DNA of 64,000 nt from Clostridia bacterium (GCA_017456145.1 JAFTJZ010000068.1:1-64000), one strand, 5' to 3'; numbered from the stretch's first letter, positions 1-9,638 are shown. Notes: generated from the sequence alone by a model not told the origin. Made by a program: numbers and translations.

Positions 1-2
1 TC

Positions 3-731
3 GGAGCGATCGGCGGCAGTGCCGTGGATGTCTTTGGTACCTCCGAGGACACAATGATGACATATACCGTGAAGGTGGACAGTGCCGTCCCTTACCAGTT
101 GAATATCAATTATTCCAATCCCAAGCAGCTCGCGCAGACGCTGGATCTGTACATCAACGGTGAGAAAAGTGAAATTTCCCTGCCCGGAACCATGAGCAAG
201 CAGCTGTTCAAAACGCTGAATATGACGGTCTATCTGGAGGCGGGAGAGAACACCATTGCCATTGGCTGCGAAGGCGGCGATATGGTTTATGAGTGTGAGG
301 TGGGTGGTCAATACACCGCCTGTAATACCAAGCTCAACGATGGTGGTGTGCATGAGCACTCGGGCGGTTTTTGTGTGGGTGCCACGGCGAACAACGGTGC
401 TTTTACCTTTACCATGAATGGAATCGAGGTGCCAAAGGACGGAACATATACGCTGCGGGTCTATTGCGGCTCGGCAGATAACCGTACCTTCCGACTCAAG
501 GTCAACGGGGAAGATACCGGCAAAAGATACACCGTCAATACGGGGCACTATCACAGCTTTAAGCCCACCGAGATCACGGTGGAACTGAAGGCGGGGAGCA
601 ACTCTCTGACCTTCTGGCAGGATACCACAGCAAAGGGCGACTCCCTTTGGGTTCCCAACTTTGACTTTGTTACGGTTGATGGTGTGGCACCCGGCGTGGA
701 CGTTTGCATCGGCTTGATCACGGTGCAATAA
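3..731 (+). CDS. C-terminal part of a secreted carbohydrate-binding protein (CBM6/CBM35-like), 5' end outside window
   Basis: The reading frame is open from the first bases of the window, so the gene starts upstream; the internal ATG at 24 has no RBS and is not a credible start. About 242 residues are visible. They form two beta-rich stretches, the second (about residues 110-240 of the visible part) having the Asn/Gly-rich pattern of a CBM6/CBM35 jelly-roll: a segment on tension-free strands (TYTLRVYCGSADNRTFRL), a VNG turn, then an ELKAGSNSL strand and an aromatic WVPNFDFVTV end. These modules usually bind polysaccharide at the end of secreted glycoside hydrolases. No catalytic domain is visible. 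The next gene, 63 bp downstream, is a solute-binding lipoprotein, which fits a glycan-use locus. The family call is by pattern only; substrate unknown. Confidence 0.6.
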   Translation, partial: GAIGGSAVDVFGTSEDTMMTYTVKVDSAVPYQLNINYSNPKQLAQTLDLYINGEKSEISLPGTMSKQLFKTLNMTVYLEAGENTIAIGCEGGDMVYECEVGGQYTACNTKLNDGGVHEHSGGFCVGATANNGAFTFTMNGIEVPKDGTYTLRVYCGSADNRTFRLKVNGEDTGKRYTVNTGHYHSFKPTEITVELKAGSNSLTFWQDTTAKGDSLWVPNFDFVTVDGVAPGVDVCIGLITVQ

Positions 732-794
732 GAAAACGGTAAAAAACGCAGGGCGGTAGATGCCGTCCTGCGCAAAAAGAAAGGAAAAAATATA

Positions 795-2339
795 ATGAAA
801 AACAGTATGTGCAAGCGTCTGCTTGCGGCAATTCTCGCGCTGGTCATGATGCTTGGCGTGATGAGTCTGCTTTCCTGCGCGGATGATCAGCAGGAGGGAA
901 ATGGCGATACGCCTGCAGATGAGGGGACCACTCCCGATGAGGGTGGCGAGACGGATGAAGGAGCGCCGGAGGAGCGGCTGCCGCTGAATCTGCCCGAGGT
1001 CAACTACAACGGCGCGCAGATCCACGTCATGGAATGGTCTGCGGGCGGTCAGGTCGACACCGGTAAGGGTTGGATCCCGTGGGAGGAGATCGACGTGGAT
1101 GATTATGACGGTGATCTTCTGACAGGTGCGATCTACGACAGAAACTCTCTGATCGAGGAAACTTACGGCGTAGTGATCACCAAGGAATACGTCAGTGTTG
1201 ACCAGGGGTATGACACCAAGATCCGTAACAATCACAACTCGGGCGACGACGCGTATCAGGTCATGACACTGCGCTCGCTGGGCATCACGACCTTCATTCT
1301 GGAGAATCTGATGACCAATATGTATGATCTGGAGCACGTCGATACCGGCAAGATCTGGTGGAATCAGGACTCCGTGTCCTCTTACACACTGGGCTCGACG
1401 CTCTACTTTGCTGCCCCCGAGCTGCTGCTCCGCGATAAGGGCGCAACGGCTGCGATGTATTACAACTCCAAGGTTGCGGCCGACCATGAGATCACCGATC
1501 TGTACGATCTTGTTAAGAACGGCGATTGGACTTGGGAGACTTTCATTGATTACTGTGAGCGCGTCAGCACCAGCCTTGACGGCGACGATCTGATGAATTC
1601 GATCAACGACCAGTGGGGCATTGTCGGCTCCGACTCCGACGTGTTCCGTCTGTTCAGCGGTACGGGCATTAAGTTTGCGCACATTGACGAAGACGGATAT
1701 CTCGCTTACGATTTCGGTGACGAGGATTCCATTCTGAAGATGCAGGAGGTCTTTGAGGAAATTATCTACAGCGATTTCTTCTGCCACAACGGTCTGGTTG
1801 CCTTTGAAGGCGCAGCAACGACGGCGCCCTTCCGCAGCGACAACGCACTGTTTACCATTGCAGGTGTCCGTGAGGTCAACACCATGCGCGCTATGACGAC
1901 GGACTACGGCATTTTGCCCGTTCCGAAGTATGATAGCTATCAAGATGATTATTCCTCCTTGGTTTGGGTACATGATGACTCCGTTCTCGGTATTCCCAGT
2001 GCAGTGGAAGATGAAGAAATGGTCGGTCTTATTGTAGAGGCTATGAGCTACTACAGCTGGTACGACGTGTATCCCAAGTTCTACGACACCGTTATCATGG
2101 GTCGCTCCACGCGTGACGAGCAGTCCAAGGAAATGCTGGAGATCGTCTTCCGTACTCGTTTGTACGATCCCGGTCAGTTCTGGGACAGCGGCTCGGGCGC
2201 ATCGGGCATTCAAAACAAGTATCTGCGTCTGCCTGTGACCAAAGAGTCCAACATCTCTTCGATTTGGAGCTCTTATGAGGAGGCAGTCGAGAAACGCTTT
2301 GAGGAGATCAATACCATCATCGACGAGAGTATGTGGTAA
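795..2339 (+). CDS. Extracellular solute-binding lipoprotein (carbohydrate ABC-type)
   Basis: 514 residues. It has a lipoprotein signal peptide: Lys/Arg start, hydrophobic core and lipobox LLSC with Cys28, followed by an acidic Asp/Glu/Pro/Gly linker to about residue 60. The remainder resembles the large extracellular solute-binding proteins of carbohydrate ABC transporters common in gut Clostridia (two-lobed fold; FRSDNALFTIAGVRE and DYGILPVPKYD are typical of the family). The start ATG follows a GAAAGGAAA RBS. No permease or ATPase genes lie next to it, so if it works in transport it must pair with a permease encoded elsewhere; it could instead act as a surface glycan-binding protein. The gene is followed by the first copy of the dispersed multi-hairpin repeat. 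Confidence 0.7.
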   Translation: MKNSMCKRLLAAILALVMMLGVMSLLSCADDQQEGNGDTPADEGTTPDEGGETDEGAPEERLPLNLPEVNYNGAQIHVMEWSAGGQVDTGKGWIPWEEIDVDDYDGDLLTGAIYDRNSLIEETYGVVITKEYVSVDQGYDTKIRNNHNSGDDAYQVMTLRSLGITTFILENLMTNMYDLEHVDTGKIWWNQDSVSSYTLGSTLYFAAPELLLRDKGATAAMYYNSKVAADHEITDLYDLVKNGDWTWETFIDYCERVSTSLDGDDLMNSINDQWGIVGSDSDVFRLFSGTGIKFAHIDEDGYLAYDFGDEDSILKMQEVFEEIIYSDFFCHNGLVAFEGAATTAPFRSDNALFTIAGVREVNTMRAMTTDYGILPVPKYDSYQDDYSSLVWVHDDSVLGIPSAVEDEEMVGLIVEAMSYYSWYDVYPKFYDTVIMGRSTRDEQSKEMLEIVFRTRLYDPGQFWDSGSGASGIQNKYLRLPVTKESNISSIWSSYEEAVEKRFEEINTIIDESMW

Positions 2340-2348
2340 TGCGATATT

Positions 2349-2462
2349 GGGGCTGCGTCATTGGCGCAGCCCCTGCGCAAAAATCCGACGGCAAGCTTTT
2401 TTGCCGCGCGAAATTTGCGTTTTTGCCTGTAAAGCAGGCAAAATTGCGCTATTGTAATGCAC
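2349..2462 (+). repeat. Dispersed multi-hairpin intergenic element, copy 1
   Basis: Begins with the stem-loop GGGGCTGCGT-cattg-GCGCAGCCCC, then an A-rich stretch, CCGACGGCAAGC-TTTTTT-GCCGCGCG, AATTTGCGTTTTTGCC and a second stem GCCTG-taaa-GCAGGC. The same order of blocks recurs at 19241-19411 and 50138-50313, and the first stem alone at 57512-57536. This copy diverges after the second stem and lacks the final GTGAGT/ACTCAC hairpin, which is replaced by an unrelated terminator (2477-2517). The first stem probably also terminates transcription of the upstream lipoprotein gene. Confidence 0.7.
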
Positions 2463-2476
2463 AGTGGTGTCCAATG

Positions 2477-2517
2477 AAAAGCGGCAAACTCCTGCTTTGG
2501 AGCTTGCCGCTTTTTTT
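2477..2517. terminator. Bidirectional Rho-independent terminator
   Basis: AAAAGCGGCAA and TTGCCGCTTTTTTT form a strong stem around a loop that itself pairs (CTCC/GGAG). A-run on the left and T-run on the right let it end transcription from both the upstream plus-strand genes and the convergent YccF gene. Confidence 0.85.
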
Positions 2518-2887
2518 ATGCAGTCTCTTTGATCTGTGCACCGAAGGGGAGGAAAGCGAGCTTCATCATTTTGAAGGCTTGCAGTCCAAAGGGAATGCCG
2601 ATCAGCGTGATGCAGCTGATCACACCCGAGACGAGGTAACCCAGCGCCATTTCCCAGCCAACGAGCAGAGCCCAGAGAATGTTGGCGATGGGGTGGGCAT
2701 CAAATTTGACCGTTACCTCCTTGCCAAAGGGAGTAAAGGTGAGCGATGCCGCCTTAAAGCATTGCAGACCGAGCGGAATACCGACGACGGTGATGCACAG
2801 CAGCAGCCCCAGCAAGAACCAAGAAAGTCCGAGCCAGATGCCGCCCAATATAAACCAGAGGATGTTACCGATCAATCGCATAATCAA
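2516..2887 (-). CDS. YccF-domain membrane protein
   Basis: 123 residues made of two tandem YccF (DUF307) repeats: residues about 1-58 (NILWFILGGIWLGL ... GIPLGLQCFKAASLTFTPFG) and about 67-120 (NILWALLVGWEMALG ... GIPFGLQAFKMMKLAFLPFG). Each repeat has two hydrophobic segments, so about four membrane spans. The length matches the family. Members are inner-membrane proteins of unknown function found widely in bacteria. The gene stands alone, has its own promoter (2926-2954) divergent from the glycosidase-like gene, and ends at a bidirectional terminator. Confidence 0.85.
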   Translation of the reverse strand: MIMRLIGNILWFILGGIWLGLSWFLLGLLLCITVVGIPLGLQCFKAASLTFTPFGKEVTVKFDAHPIANILWALLVGWEMALGYLVSGVISCITLIGIPFGLQAFKMMKLAFLPFGAQIKETA

Positions 2888-2925
2888 ATCTCCTTTCGCA
2901 TGGGAATGTGGTCGGTGATAATATT

Positions 2926-2954
2926 ATACTATCACATTTGACCGGATTTGTCAA
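2926..2954 (-). promoter_or_regulatory. Sigma-A-type promoter of the YccF gene
   Basis: On the minus strand TTGACA and TAGTAT are separated by 17 bp, about 40 bp before the start codon. Confidence 0.65.
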
Positions 2955-3007
2955 GAAATTTTTCTTGTTTTTTTGAATTATTTGTGCCGTTATTTTTTAA
3001 CATGACC

Positions 3008-3036
3008 TTGACAAATGCGCGAGGATGTGATAAACT
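3008..3036 (+). promoter_or_regulatory. Sigma-A-type promoter of the glycosidase-like gene
   Basis: TTGACA and TAAACT with a 17-bp spacer, about 60 bp before the chosen ATG at 3095. Confidence 0.65.
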
Positions 3037-3094
3037 AAAGCAAATCAAGCGTAACTCCCGATCTCAATCAAATTATCACGAAAAGGAGAATGAC

Positions 3095-5776
3095 ATGAAC
3101 ACCAACAATTATCAAGCCACTCAAACCCCCGTCGTGGGCTGCGCGGTCGATCTGATTCCTTGGAGCTATCTTTGGAGACGAGACAGAGCTGTGCAGGAAA
3201 AGCCCGAGGCAGATCTGATCCTGCGTAGATTGCGCCGTTTGGACGCGGTTTACCGCACTGCGCTGCCCACGCTGGGCGCGGAAATGGCAAAAAGTCCGTT
3301 TTACAAGCAGGATGACATCCTCACCCCGCAACTGCCTCCGCCCAAGAACCCGATCTTGACCGGCGCCTTGTGGGTCGGCGGCATCAAGGACTACGGCGTA
3401 ACACTGCGTTGGGAGGATGGCTGTGAGATCCCCGACCCCGCAGACGTCGAGGTGCGCACGTATCCTACCGCATGGGGCTGGTTTGGTTGGACGAACGATA
3501 AGATCCTTAAGGGACCGCAGATCTCTGCCGATGGCAGGGAATGGTTCTACCCCTGCCCCGAGGGCGCGACCATGGATTTTGCTTACAGCACACGCGTTCC
3601 CTCCGCAACCGAAATGATCGCTGTCTTCGCGCCCGAGGGCGTAGCCATTCCGCGCCTGCACCTGACCGGCGGCAGCCTTGGCAACTGGCGTGAGCTGGAT
3701 GTGGTGGTCGAATGGGGACACGGCGTCACTTTTGCGGATGCCAAGCCTGCCATCAGTGGACATGTATGCGAGATCATCTCCTGCGAGATTGACGAAGACG
3801 CAAAACGGGCGCATGTCAAGTGCCTGTACAGTGAAGAAGGACGTTATGGTTTTGACAGCCGATTGACGCTGACACTGTGTAAGGACGAGGGCGAGGGTGC
3901 GACCGTGCTGCTTCGTGATCTTGCCAAGCAGCCGGTGTGGGTTGCCGAGGTGGGCATTTTGTTCTATCCCGCTTGTGAGGGCTTTTACCCGCAGACATAC
4001 CTTGCCACCATCAAGGACAAGGAGCAAAATAGCATCCGTGCGCGTGTTCGCGCACACCGAGAGGGTGAGAGCTTCCGTGAGATTTTTGAGCGTGTCCGCC
4101 TGTGGCGTTGCCCCGAGGGCAGCGCACTGGGAGATTTCCCGGATGCACCGCCTGCCCAGTTTGAGCTGCACGTTCCCGATGCACATTGGGATCGCGTTTA
4201 TCACCATGCCGTCGAGCAGCTCCGCGGTCCGAATATGTGGGGAATGCTCTCCTCCGAGGTTGGTCGTGTAACCATGGCAATGGAGCTCAACGGTCTATAT
4301 GATGCTGCACAGAAAATATACGATTACTTCCTGCCCGCACCCGGCATCAAGTCGGACGGCGACTTCGCCGATCCGACGGGGTCCCTGGAATGGGCAAACG
4401 GTATGCGTTATGATATGGGCTATTTCCATGAGGGCACACACAGCTCAACGGGTAAGCTGCTGTTCTCGATGATGTATCGTTATTTTATGACAGGGGACGC
4501 CGATTGGTTGAAGAGTATGCTCCCTCGTCTCAAGCAGGCGGCGGCTTGGATCGTTCGTGAGCGTCGCGAATATTTGAAGGACATTCCCAACCGTGAGGAT
4601 CTACATATTTATGGCTTGATGCCTGCCACGATGTTGGGCGACTATGCATTGCCCTCCTGCGACTGGCATTACTACTATACCGATGATGCTTATGCTCAGA
4701 TGGGTCTTGATGCCATGGCAGAGGCCATGGAGCTGATCGATGATCCCGATGCGCGGGCGATGCGTGTCGAGGCGGACGCTTTCAAGGAGGATCTTCTCAA
4801 GGCCATCAAGAGAGAGGCACTGCTGGCTCCTGTCCGTCGCGGCCATGATGATGTCTGGCGCAGTTTTGTGCCGTATTCCGCCTACACGGGAGGACTTCTG
4901 CATTATGGGGAGGAAACCAATATTCCGCAGTATAACTTTGGTATTACCAATTTGTTTGACGGTGCCTTGGCGATTTGTGAAAAGGGATCGGTGTTATCCG
5001 CATATGACCGTCGCTCGGTCGGTATTGTCAATGCAATGGAGGTCGGCGGGATGAAGGTTTCTGTGGCGGCCCTGGAGAAATTGGATCATCCTGCAGCAAC
5101 CGAGGAGGCAAGACGCGAGAACGAGCGACTGGCAAAGAACGCTCCCGCGAGTGCAAATAAGACCGAAGAAACACAAACCGAGAGTCCCGATCTGTGGTTC
5201 TGGAACACCTTTGCCGATCTACCCAAGGTTTCGCATAATGCCAATATTTATCTGCGCCATGACGATATCCCCAACTTCCTGCGATTTTTCTTCAATCACG
5301 CGGTGGTTATGGTCGGATCCAACGGCAAGATGTGGGAGCACGCTCACCCCGCCGTCATGGAATCCTGCGAGAACCCGGACAATGGTACGGCAGGTTGGTT
5401 TGTTGAAAATTTCCGCAATATGCTTTTGATGGAGGATGAGGGCGTTCTTTGGATCACCAAGGGTACGCCGCGCGCATGGCTGCGAGACGGCAATGAAATT
5501 CGTATCGGTGGTGCGCCCACCTACTACGGTGCGCTGTCGTATACCGTCACTTCAACGCTGGGGACGAACAATACCATCAAGGCGGAGATCACGGTGCCCG
5601 ATCGTCGTGCTATGCCGCAGATCAAGCTCAGACTGCGTCATCCTGATGCCGCGCAGATCAAGAACATCAGCGTGGACGGTGCGTGTGCCGGTTTTGTCAT
5701 CCTGCCCGACGGTGAAACGGTACTGATCGATGCACCTGTCATGGGTGGTAATTTGACCATCAAGGCTCAGTATTGA
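3095..5776 (+). CDS. Six-hairpin glycosidase-like protein (putative glycoside hydrolase)
   Basis: 893 residues from the ATG at 3095, chosen because AAAAGGAGAA lies just upstream and a promoter ends at 3036; the open frame runs further upstream but those codons overlap the promoter. No signal peptide, so probably cytoplasmic. The N-terminal third looks like a beta-sandwich. Residues about 370-760 look like an alpha/alpha-barrel: repeated Trp/Tyr/Gly-rich helices such as EVGRVTMAMELNGLYDAAQK and GKLLFSMMYRYFMTGDADWL resemble the six-hairpin glycosidase superfamily (rhamnosidase- and GH-type barrels). The C-terminal part is again beta-rich. I do not recognise a specific GH family or catalytic pair. 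Neighbours (CBM fragment, solute-binding lipoprotein) support a role in glycan breakdown. Confidence 0.6.
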   Translation: MNTNNYQATQTPVVGCAVDLIPWSYLWRRDRAVQEKPEADLILRRLRRLDAVYRTALPTLGAEMAKSPFYKQDDILTPQLPPPKNPILTGALWVGGIKDYGVTLRWEDGCEIPDPADVEVRTYPTAWGWFGWTNDKILKGPQISADGREWFYPCPEGATMDFAYSTRVPSATEMIAVFAPEGVAIPRLHLTGGSLGNWRELDVVVEWGHGVTFADAKPAISGHVCEIISCEIDEDAKRAHVKCLYSEEGRYGFDSRLTLTLCKDEGEGATVLLRDLAKQPVWVAEVGILFYPACEGFYPQTYLATIKDKEQNSIRARVRAHREGESFREIFERVRLWRCPEGSALGDFPDAPPAQFELHVPDAHWDRVYHHAVEQLRGPNMWGMLSSEVGRVTMAMELNGLYDAAQKIYDYFLPAPGIKSDGDFADPTGSLEWANGMRYDMGYFHEGTHSSTGKLLFSMMYRYFMTGDADWLKSMLPRLKQAAAWIVRERREYLKDIPNREDLHIYGLMPATMLGDYALPSCDWHYYYTDDAYAQMGLDAMAEAMELIDDPDARAMRVEADAFKEDLLKAIKREALLAPVRRGHDDVWRSFVPYSAYTGGLLHYGEETNIPQYNFGITNLFDGALAICEKGSVLSAYDRRSVGIVNAMEVGGMKVSVAALEKLDHPAATEEARRENERLAKNAPASANKTEETQTESPDLWFWNTFADLPKVSHNANIYLRHDDIPNFLRFFFNHAVVMVGSNGKMWEHAHPAVMESCENPDNGTAGWFVENFRNMLLMEDEGVLWITKGTPRAWLRDGNEIRIGGAPTYYGALSYTVTSTLGTNNTIKAEITVPDRRAMPQIKLRLRHPDAAQIKNISVDGACAGFVILPDGETVLIDAPVMGGNLTIKAQY

Positions 5777-5819
5777 GAAATGGATCCCATGTATTGCTTT
5801 TTATAAGGAAGAATACAAA

Positions 5820-7076
5820 ATGAAATGGAACACGCTGTTAGTATCGATATTGCTTGCGGGGCTGTTTCTTGTGGGATGTACCGTAAAGGATTCTTCACTG
5901 CACGGTGACAACCTTCCCGATAAAACAGAATGTGATCATGTTGCCGTAGCGGTTCCCGGTACACCTCCCACCTGCACTGAGGAGGGCACGGAGGGCAGAA
6001 CCGTCTGCTCGCTTTGCGGTGAGAGTATGGAGACATCAGAAGTGCTGCCCGCCACGGGGCATAATTACAAGAACAACATTTGCACAGCGTGCGGTCTGTG
6101 GGGAGAGAGCGTCGGTCTGGCGTTTGCCTCCAATGGCGACGGAACGTGCACGCTGGTGGGAAGAGGGACTTGTACCGATGATAATATTTGTGTTCCTGCG
6201 ATCTCTCCCGAGGGGGAATACGTAACGCACATCGGAGAGAATGTATTTCAAGGGCATAAAATTCCCGGGGTTTATCTTTCTGACGGCATCGAGGTGATTG
6301 AGAAGGGAGCGTTTTCCAACATGAAAAGGCTGACAGCTCTACGCCTGCCGGATACGCTCCTCAGCATCGGGGAGGGAGCTTTTCGCAACTGTGTGGAGTT
6401 GAAAAGTATTACCATTCCCGTCGGTGTCGATACGATTTCCGAAAATGCTTTTTACGATTGTGTAAAGCTTGAGCTTGCTGTCTTGCCCGACGGCTTGATC
6501 GAGATTGGAAATTACGCATTTCGCAATTGTTACGAGCTGGTGCGTGCCGATCTGCCTGACAGCGTGCGCCGCATCGGCGTGGGGGCCTTTGAGCAGTGCC
6601 GGGCGCTGGAGCGTATGGTGATCCCCGAGGGTGTGACCGTCATTGAGATGACTTCCTTTTACTACTGCATGGCACTCAAGGAGGTCGTGCTGCCGGAATC
6701 CCTTCAGGAAATTGGCTTTTGCGCCTTTGATTCCTGTATATCGCTGCAGCACGTCGATATTCCCGATGGTGTGCAGAAATTGGAGGTCCATGCTTTCAAT
6801 GCATGTTCGGGACTGCAGAGCCTGGTGCTGCCAGACGACGTAACTACCCTTAAGTCCATCGGGTACTTCCGTTCCTTGGAGCGCGTGCATATTCCCGTCG
6901 GTGTAACTTCTATCATGTACGGTGTATTTGATGATTGCCCTACCTTGCGTCAGGTCTGCTACGGCGGAACGCAGGAGCAATGGCAAGCGGTCACGATTGA
7001 TCGAAAAAATTCATCCAATCAAATATTGCTCGATATACAGATGATCTACAACTGTGATGGTAGTTGTGCGCCGTAA
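5820..7076 (+). CDS. BspA-type leucine-rich-repeat lipoprotein
   Basis: 418 residues. A signal peptide ends in lipobox LVGC with Cys20. Residues about 35-95 carry short Cys pairs (CSLCG, CTACG) and a GHNYKNN motif, the Cys-rich repeat often placed before LRR_5 domains in gut Clostridia. Residues about 120-400 consist of LRR_5/BspA repeats with the period VxIPxGVxxIxxxAFxxCxxLxxVxLPDxLxxIG, at least ten units. Such proteins are surface-exposed and usually bind host proteins or other bacteria. Start: ATG after AAGGAAG. It ends with FGGTQEQWQAVTIDRKN-type sequence (here CYGGTQEQWQAVTID), the standard closing unit of these LRR arrays. A strong terminator follows at 7083. Confidence 0.85.
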   Translation: MKWNTLLVSILLAGLFLVGCTVKDSSLHGDNLPDKTECDHVAVAVPGTPPTCTEEGTEGRTVCSLCGESMETSEVLPATGHNYKNNICTACGLWGESVGLAFASNGDGTCTLVGRGTCTDDNICVPAISPEGEYVTHIGENVFQGHKIPGVYLSDGIEVIEKGAFSNMKRLTALRLPDTLLSIGEGAFRNCVELKSITIPVGVDTISENAFYDCVKLELAVLPDGLIEIGNYAFRNCYELVRADLPDSVRRIGVGAFEQCRALERMVIPEGVTVIEMTSFYYCMALKEVVLPESLQEIGFCAFDSCISLQHVDIPDGVQKLEVHAFNACSGLQSLVLPDDVTTLKSIGYFRSLERVHIPVGVTSIMYGVFDDCPTLRQVCYGGTQEQWQAVTIDRKNSSNQILLDIQMIYNCDGSCAP

Positions 7077-7082
7077 GTATAA

Positions 7083-7127
7083 AAATCCCTCGTGTCAAGG
7101 CTGTTTAGCCCGACACGGGGGATTTTA
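7083..7127 (+). terminator. Rho-independent terminator of the LRR gene
   Basis: AAATCCCTCGTGTC and GACACGGGGGATTTT pair around a loop and are followed by a T-rich run. Confidence 0.85.
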
Positions 7128-7171
7128 TCTCTCACAGAAGAGCACTTTGCCGATAATTTTTGGTTTTCCTC

Positions 7172-7200
7172 TTGATATTTCTGTGAATTTATGGTACAAT
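7172..7200 (+). promoter_or_regulatory. Sigma-A-type promoter of prfC
   Basis: TTGATA and TACAAT with a 17-bp spacer, about 90 bp before prfC. Confidence 0.65.
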
Positions 7201-7289
7201 ATACTGTTAATATGATTGAGAGGTATATGCCGATGTAATATCGTTCGCTTTTTTACGACTTACACATTATTCGGAAAGGATCAGAATCA

Positions 7290-8921
7290 ATGAATACAGA
7301 TATGACCATACAAGGCAAGGCGCCGAGCACGGCAGAGGAGATCGCCCGTCGCCGCACCTTTGCCATTATTTCCCACCCCGATGCGGGTAAGACGACGCTG
7401 ACCGAGAAGTTTTTGCTTTACGGCGGTGCCATTCAGTCTGCGGGTTCGGTCAAGGGAAAGCAGAGTGACCGCCACGCCGTTTCCGACTGGATGGAGATGG
7501 AGAAAAAGCGCGGTATTTCCATTACGTCCTCGGTGATGCAATTTGAGTATGAGGGCTATTGCATCAATATTCTGGATACCCCCGGACACCAGGACTTTTC
7601 TGAGGACACCTACCGCACGCTGATGGCGGCAGACAGTGCCGTCATGGTGATTGACGCTGCCAAGGGTATCGAGCCGCAGACACGAAAGCTGTTCAAGGTC
7701 TGCGCGATGCGGCATATCCCAATTTTTACGTTTATCAATAAGCTGGATCGCGAGGCGAGAGATCCCTTTGATCTTTTGGATGAGCTGGAGAACGAATTTG
7801 GTATCGGTACCTATCCGATGAACTGGCCCATCGGCTGCGGTATCGGGTTCAAGGGCGTATATGAGCGCGACGCGCACCGCATTCTCGCCTTTGGCGACGC
7901 GCATCGCGGACGCGACCGCCTTGCCGCCATCGAATGTGATATCAGCGATACCGAAAAGCTGGATGCCCTGATCGGACAGACCGATCGCGAAACACTGACT
8001 GAGCAGGTGGAGCTGCTGGACGGCGCTTGCTTTGACTTTGATCTGGAGCAGGTGCGCTGCGGTAAGCTCAGCCCTGTTTTCTTCGGCTCGGCGCTCAACA
8101 ACTTTGGCATTGAAACGTTTCTTGAGCATTTTCTCAAGATGACGACAGGCCCCATCCCGCGTCAAGCGGGGGATCGCATGATCGATCCGTTTGAGACCGA
8201 GGAATTTTCTGCCTTCGTGTTCAAAATTCAGGCGAACATGAACAAGGCGCACCGCGACCGCATTGCGTTCTTGCGCATTGTTTCGGGACGATTTGACCGC
8301 AACGAGGAATATATGCACGTCCAAGGCGGCAGAACGCTCAAGCTCTCGCAGCCTCAGCAAATGATGGCCGCCGAGCGAGCTGTCATCGACGAGGCGTTTG
8401 CGGGAGATATCATCGGCGTGTTTGACCCGGGGATTTTCTCCATCGGTGACACGGTTTGCGCGCCAAAAATGAAACTGGAATTTGAAGGCATTCCGAACTT
8501 TGCTCCCGAGCGTTTTGCCGTGGTTGAACAGATCGACTCCATGAAACGCAAGCAGTTTGCCAAGGGCATGAACCAGATCGCCCAGGAGGGTGCGATCCGC
8601 ATCTTCATCGAGCCGGATTCGGGTATTGAGCGCGTTTTTGTCGGCGTGGTCGGTGAGCTGCAGTACGACGTGCTGGAGTCACGGATGCAAAACGAGTATA
8701 ACGTCGAATACCGTCGCCATCCGCTGCCGTACACCGCCATCCGTCGCGTACCTGACGGGGTCGATCCCAAGAGCTTGCATCTTTATGATGTCAAGTGGGT
8801 ACAGGACTTCCGCGGCAAGAACTATCTGCTGTTCAACAACGAATGGCACGTCGGCAACACACTGCAGAATAACGAAGGCTTGGTGCTCGAGGAGTACGGT
8901 CAGGAATACGATCAGGCGTGA
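7290..8921 (+). CDS. prfC: Peptide chain release factor 3 (RF3)
   Basis: 543 residues, near the usual ~530. A translational GTPase that recycles RF1/RF2 from the ribosome after termination. G1 SHPDAGKTT (residues 28-36), G2 within RGISITSS, G3 DTPGHQDF, G4 NKLD, then an EF-Tu-like domain 2 and the RF3 C-terminal domain. GKQSDRHAVSDWMEMEKKRGISIT is diagnostic for RF3 as opposed to EF-G (quoted in pieces: SVKGKQSDRHAVSDWME). Start ATG has GGAAAGGATC upstream. Single-gene unit with its own promoter; a stem-loop follows at 8935. Confidence 0.95.
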   Translation: MNTDMTIQGKAPSTAEEIARRRTFAIISHPDAGKTTLTEKFLLYGGAIQSAGSVKGKQSDRHAVSDWMEMEKKRGISITSSVMQFEYEGYCINILDTPGHQDFSEDTYRTLMAADSAVMVIDAAKGIEPQTRKLFKVCAMRHIPIFTFINKLDREARDPFDLLDELENEFGIGTYPMNWPIGCGIGFKGVYERDAHRILAFGDAHRGRDRLAAIECDISDTEKLDALIGQTDRETLTEQVELLDGACFDFDLEQVRCGKLSPVFFGSALNNFGIETFLEHFLKMTTGPIPRQAGDRMIDPFETEEFSAFVFKIQANMNKAHRDRIAFLRIVSGRFDRNEEYMHVQGGRTLKLSQPQQMMAAERAVIDEAFAGDIIGVFDPGIFSIGDTVCAPKMKLEFEGIPNFAPERFAVVEQIDSMKRKQFAKGMNQIAQEGAIRIFIEPDSGIERVFVGVVGELQYDVLESRMQNEYNVEYRRHPLPYTAIRRVPDGVDPKSLHLYDVKWVQDFRGKNYLLFNNEWHVGNTLQNNEGLVLEEYGQEYDQA

Positions 8922-8934
8922 TGCTTATGTCATG

Positions 8935-8969
8935 GCGAGGGGAGCTTTTTGTACAAAAGTTCTCCTCGC
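8935..8969 (+). terminator. Stem-loop after prfC (possible terminator)
   Basis: GCGAGGGGAGCTTTT pairs with AAAAGTTCTCCTCGC (one bulge and one G-U). There is no long T-run after it, so termination is only presumed. Nothing else is recognisable up to the 5S promoter. Confidence 0.45.
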
Positions 8970-9079
8970 GCTCCCTTCCAAAATCGGTCCCAAAGGTGGG
9001 GAGAGGATCGTGACGAATCTCCCGATAACAGTGAACGATGAAAAAATTAAAAAAATTTCGACTTTTTTCAAAAAAGGTA

Positions 9080-9108
9080 TTGACAAACGGGTCGGAATGT
9101 GGTATAAT
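9080..9108 (+). promoter_or_regulatory. Consensus promoter of the 5S rRNA pair
   Basis: Perfect TTGACA and TATAAT with a 17-bp spacer. A small stem-loop (CATCGGC-aaga-GCCGATG, 9117-9134) follows and directly precedes the first 5S gene; it may be a processing signal. Confidence 0.8.
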
Positions 9109-9138
9109 ATGCAAGTCATCGGCAAGAGCCGATGATGA

Positions 9139-9254
<116 letters not shown>

Positions 9255-9284
9255 ACAAAACCACCGCACAAGGCGGTGGAAATA

Positions 9285-9400
<116 letters not shown>

Positions 9401-9404
9401 ACAC

Positions 9405-9438
9405 GCACCATCCATGACGGGTGGTGCTTTTCTTTTTC
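9405..9438 (+). terminator. Rho-independent terminator of the 5S unit
   Basis: GCACCATCC-atgac-GGGTGGTGC followed by TTTTCTTTTT. Confidence 0.88.
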
Positions 9439-9450
9439 TATGCTCTTATA

Positions 9451-9480
9451 TTGACTTACACGGCACTTTTGTGTTATAAT
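9451..9480 (+). promoter_or_regulatory. Promoter of the XRE regulator gene, with structured leader
   Basis: TTGACT and TATAAT with an 18-bp spacer. The ~160-nt leader holds repeated TTGCAA-containing words and a stem CAACCGCCG (9521-9529) with CGGCGGTTG (9547-9555), then a TATCAT box (9580-9585) inside GGTATCATAAGGGCACA, a word that recurs before the MerR gene at 10677. Which elements matter is not known. Confidence 0.55.
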
Positions 9481-9638
9481 GGGGAGAAAACGGACATTGC
9501 AACCCCAAAAACGGTAAATGCAACCGCCGATTGACAAATTGCAAGGCGGCGGTTGGTGGCGTTTGCGCGAAAATTATGGTATCATAAGGGCACATAAGCC
9601 GCCGATGTGCGGTGAGTAATGAAAGGCAGGAAGACAAC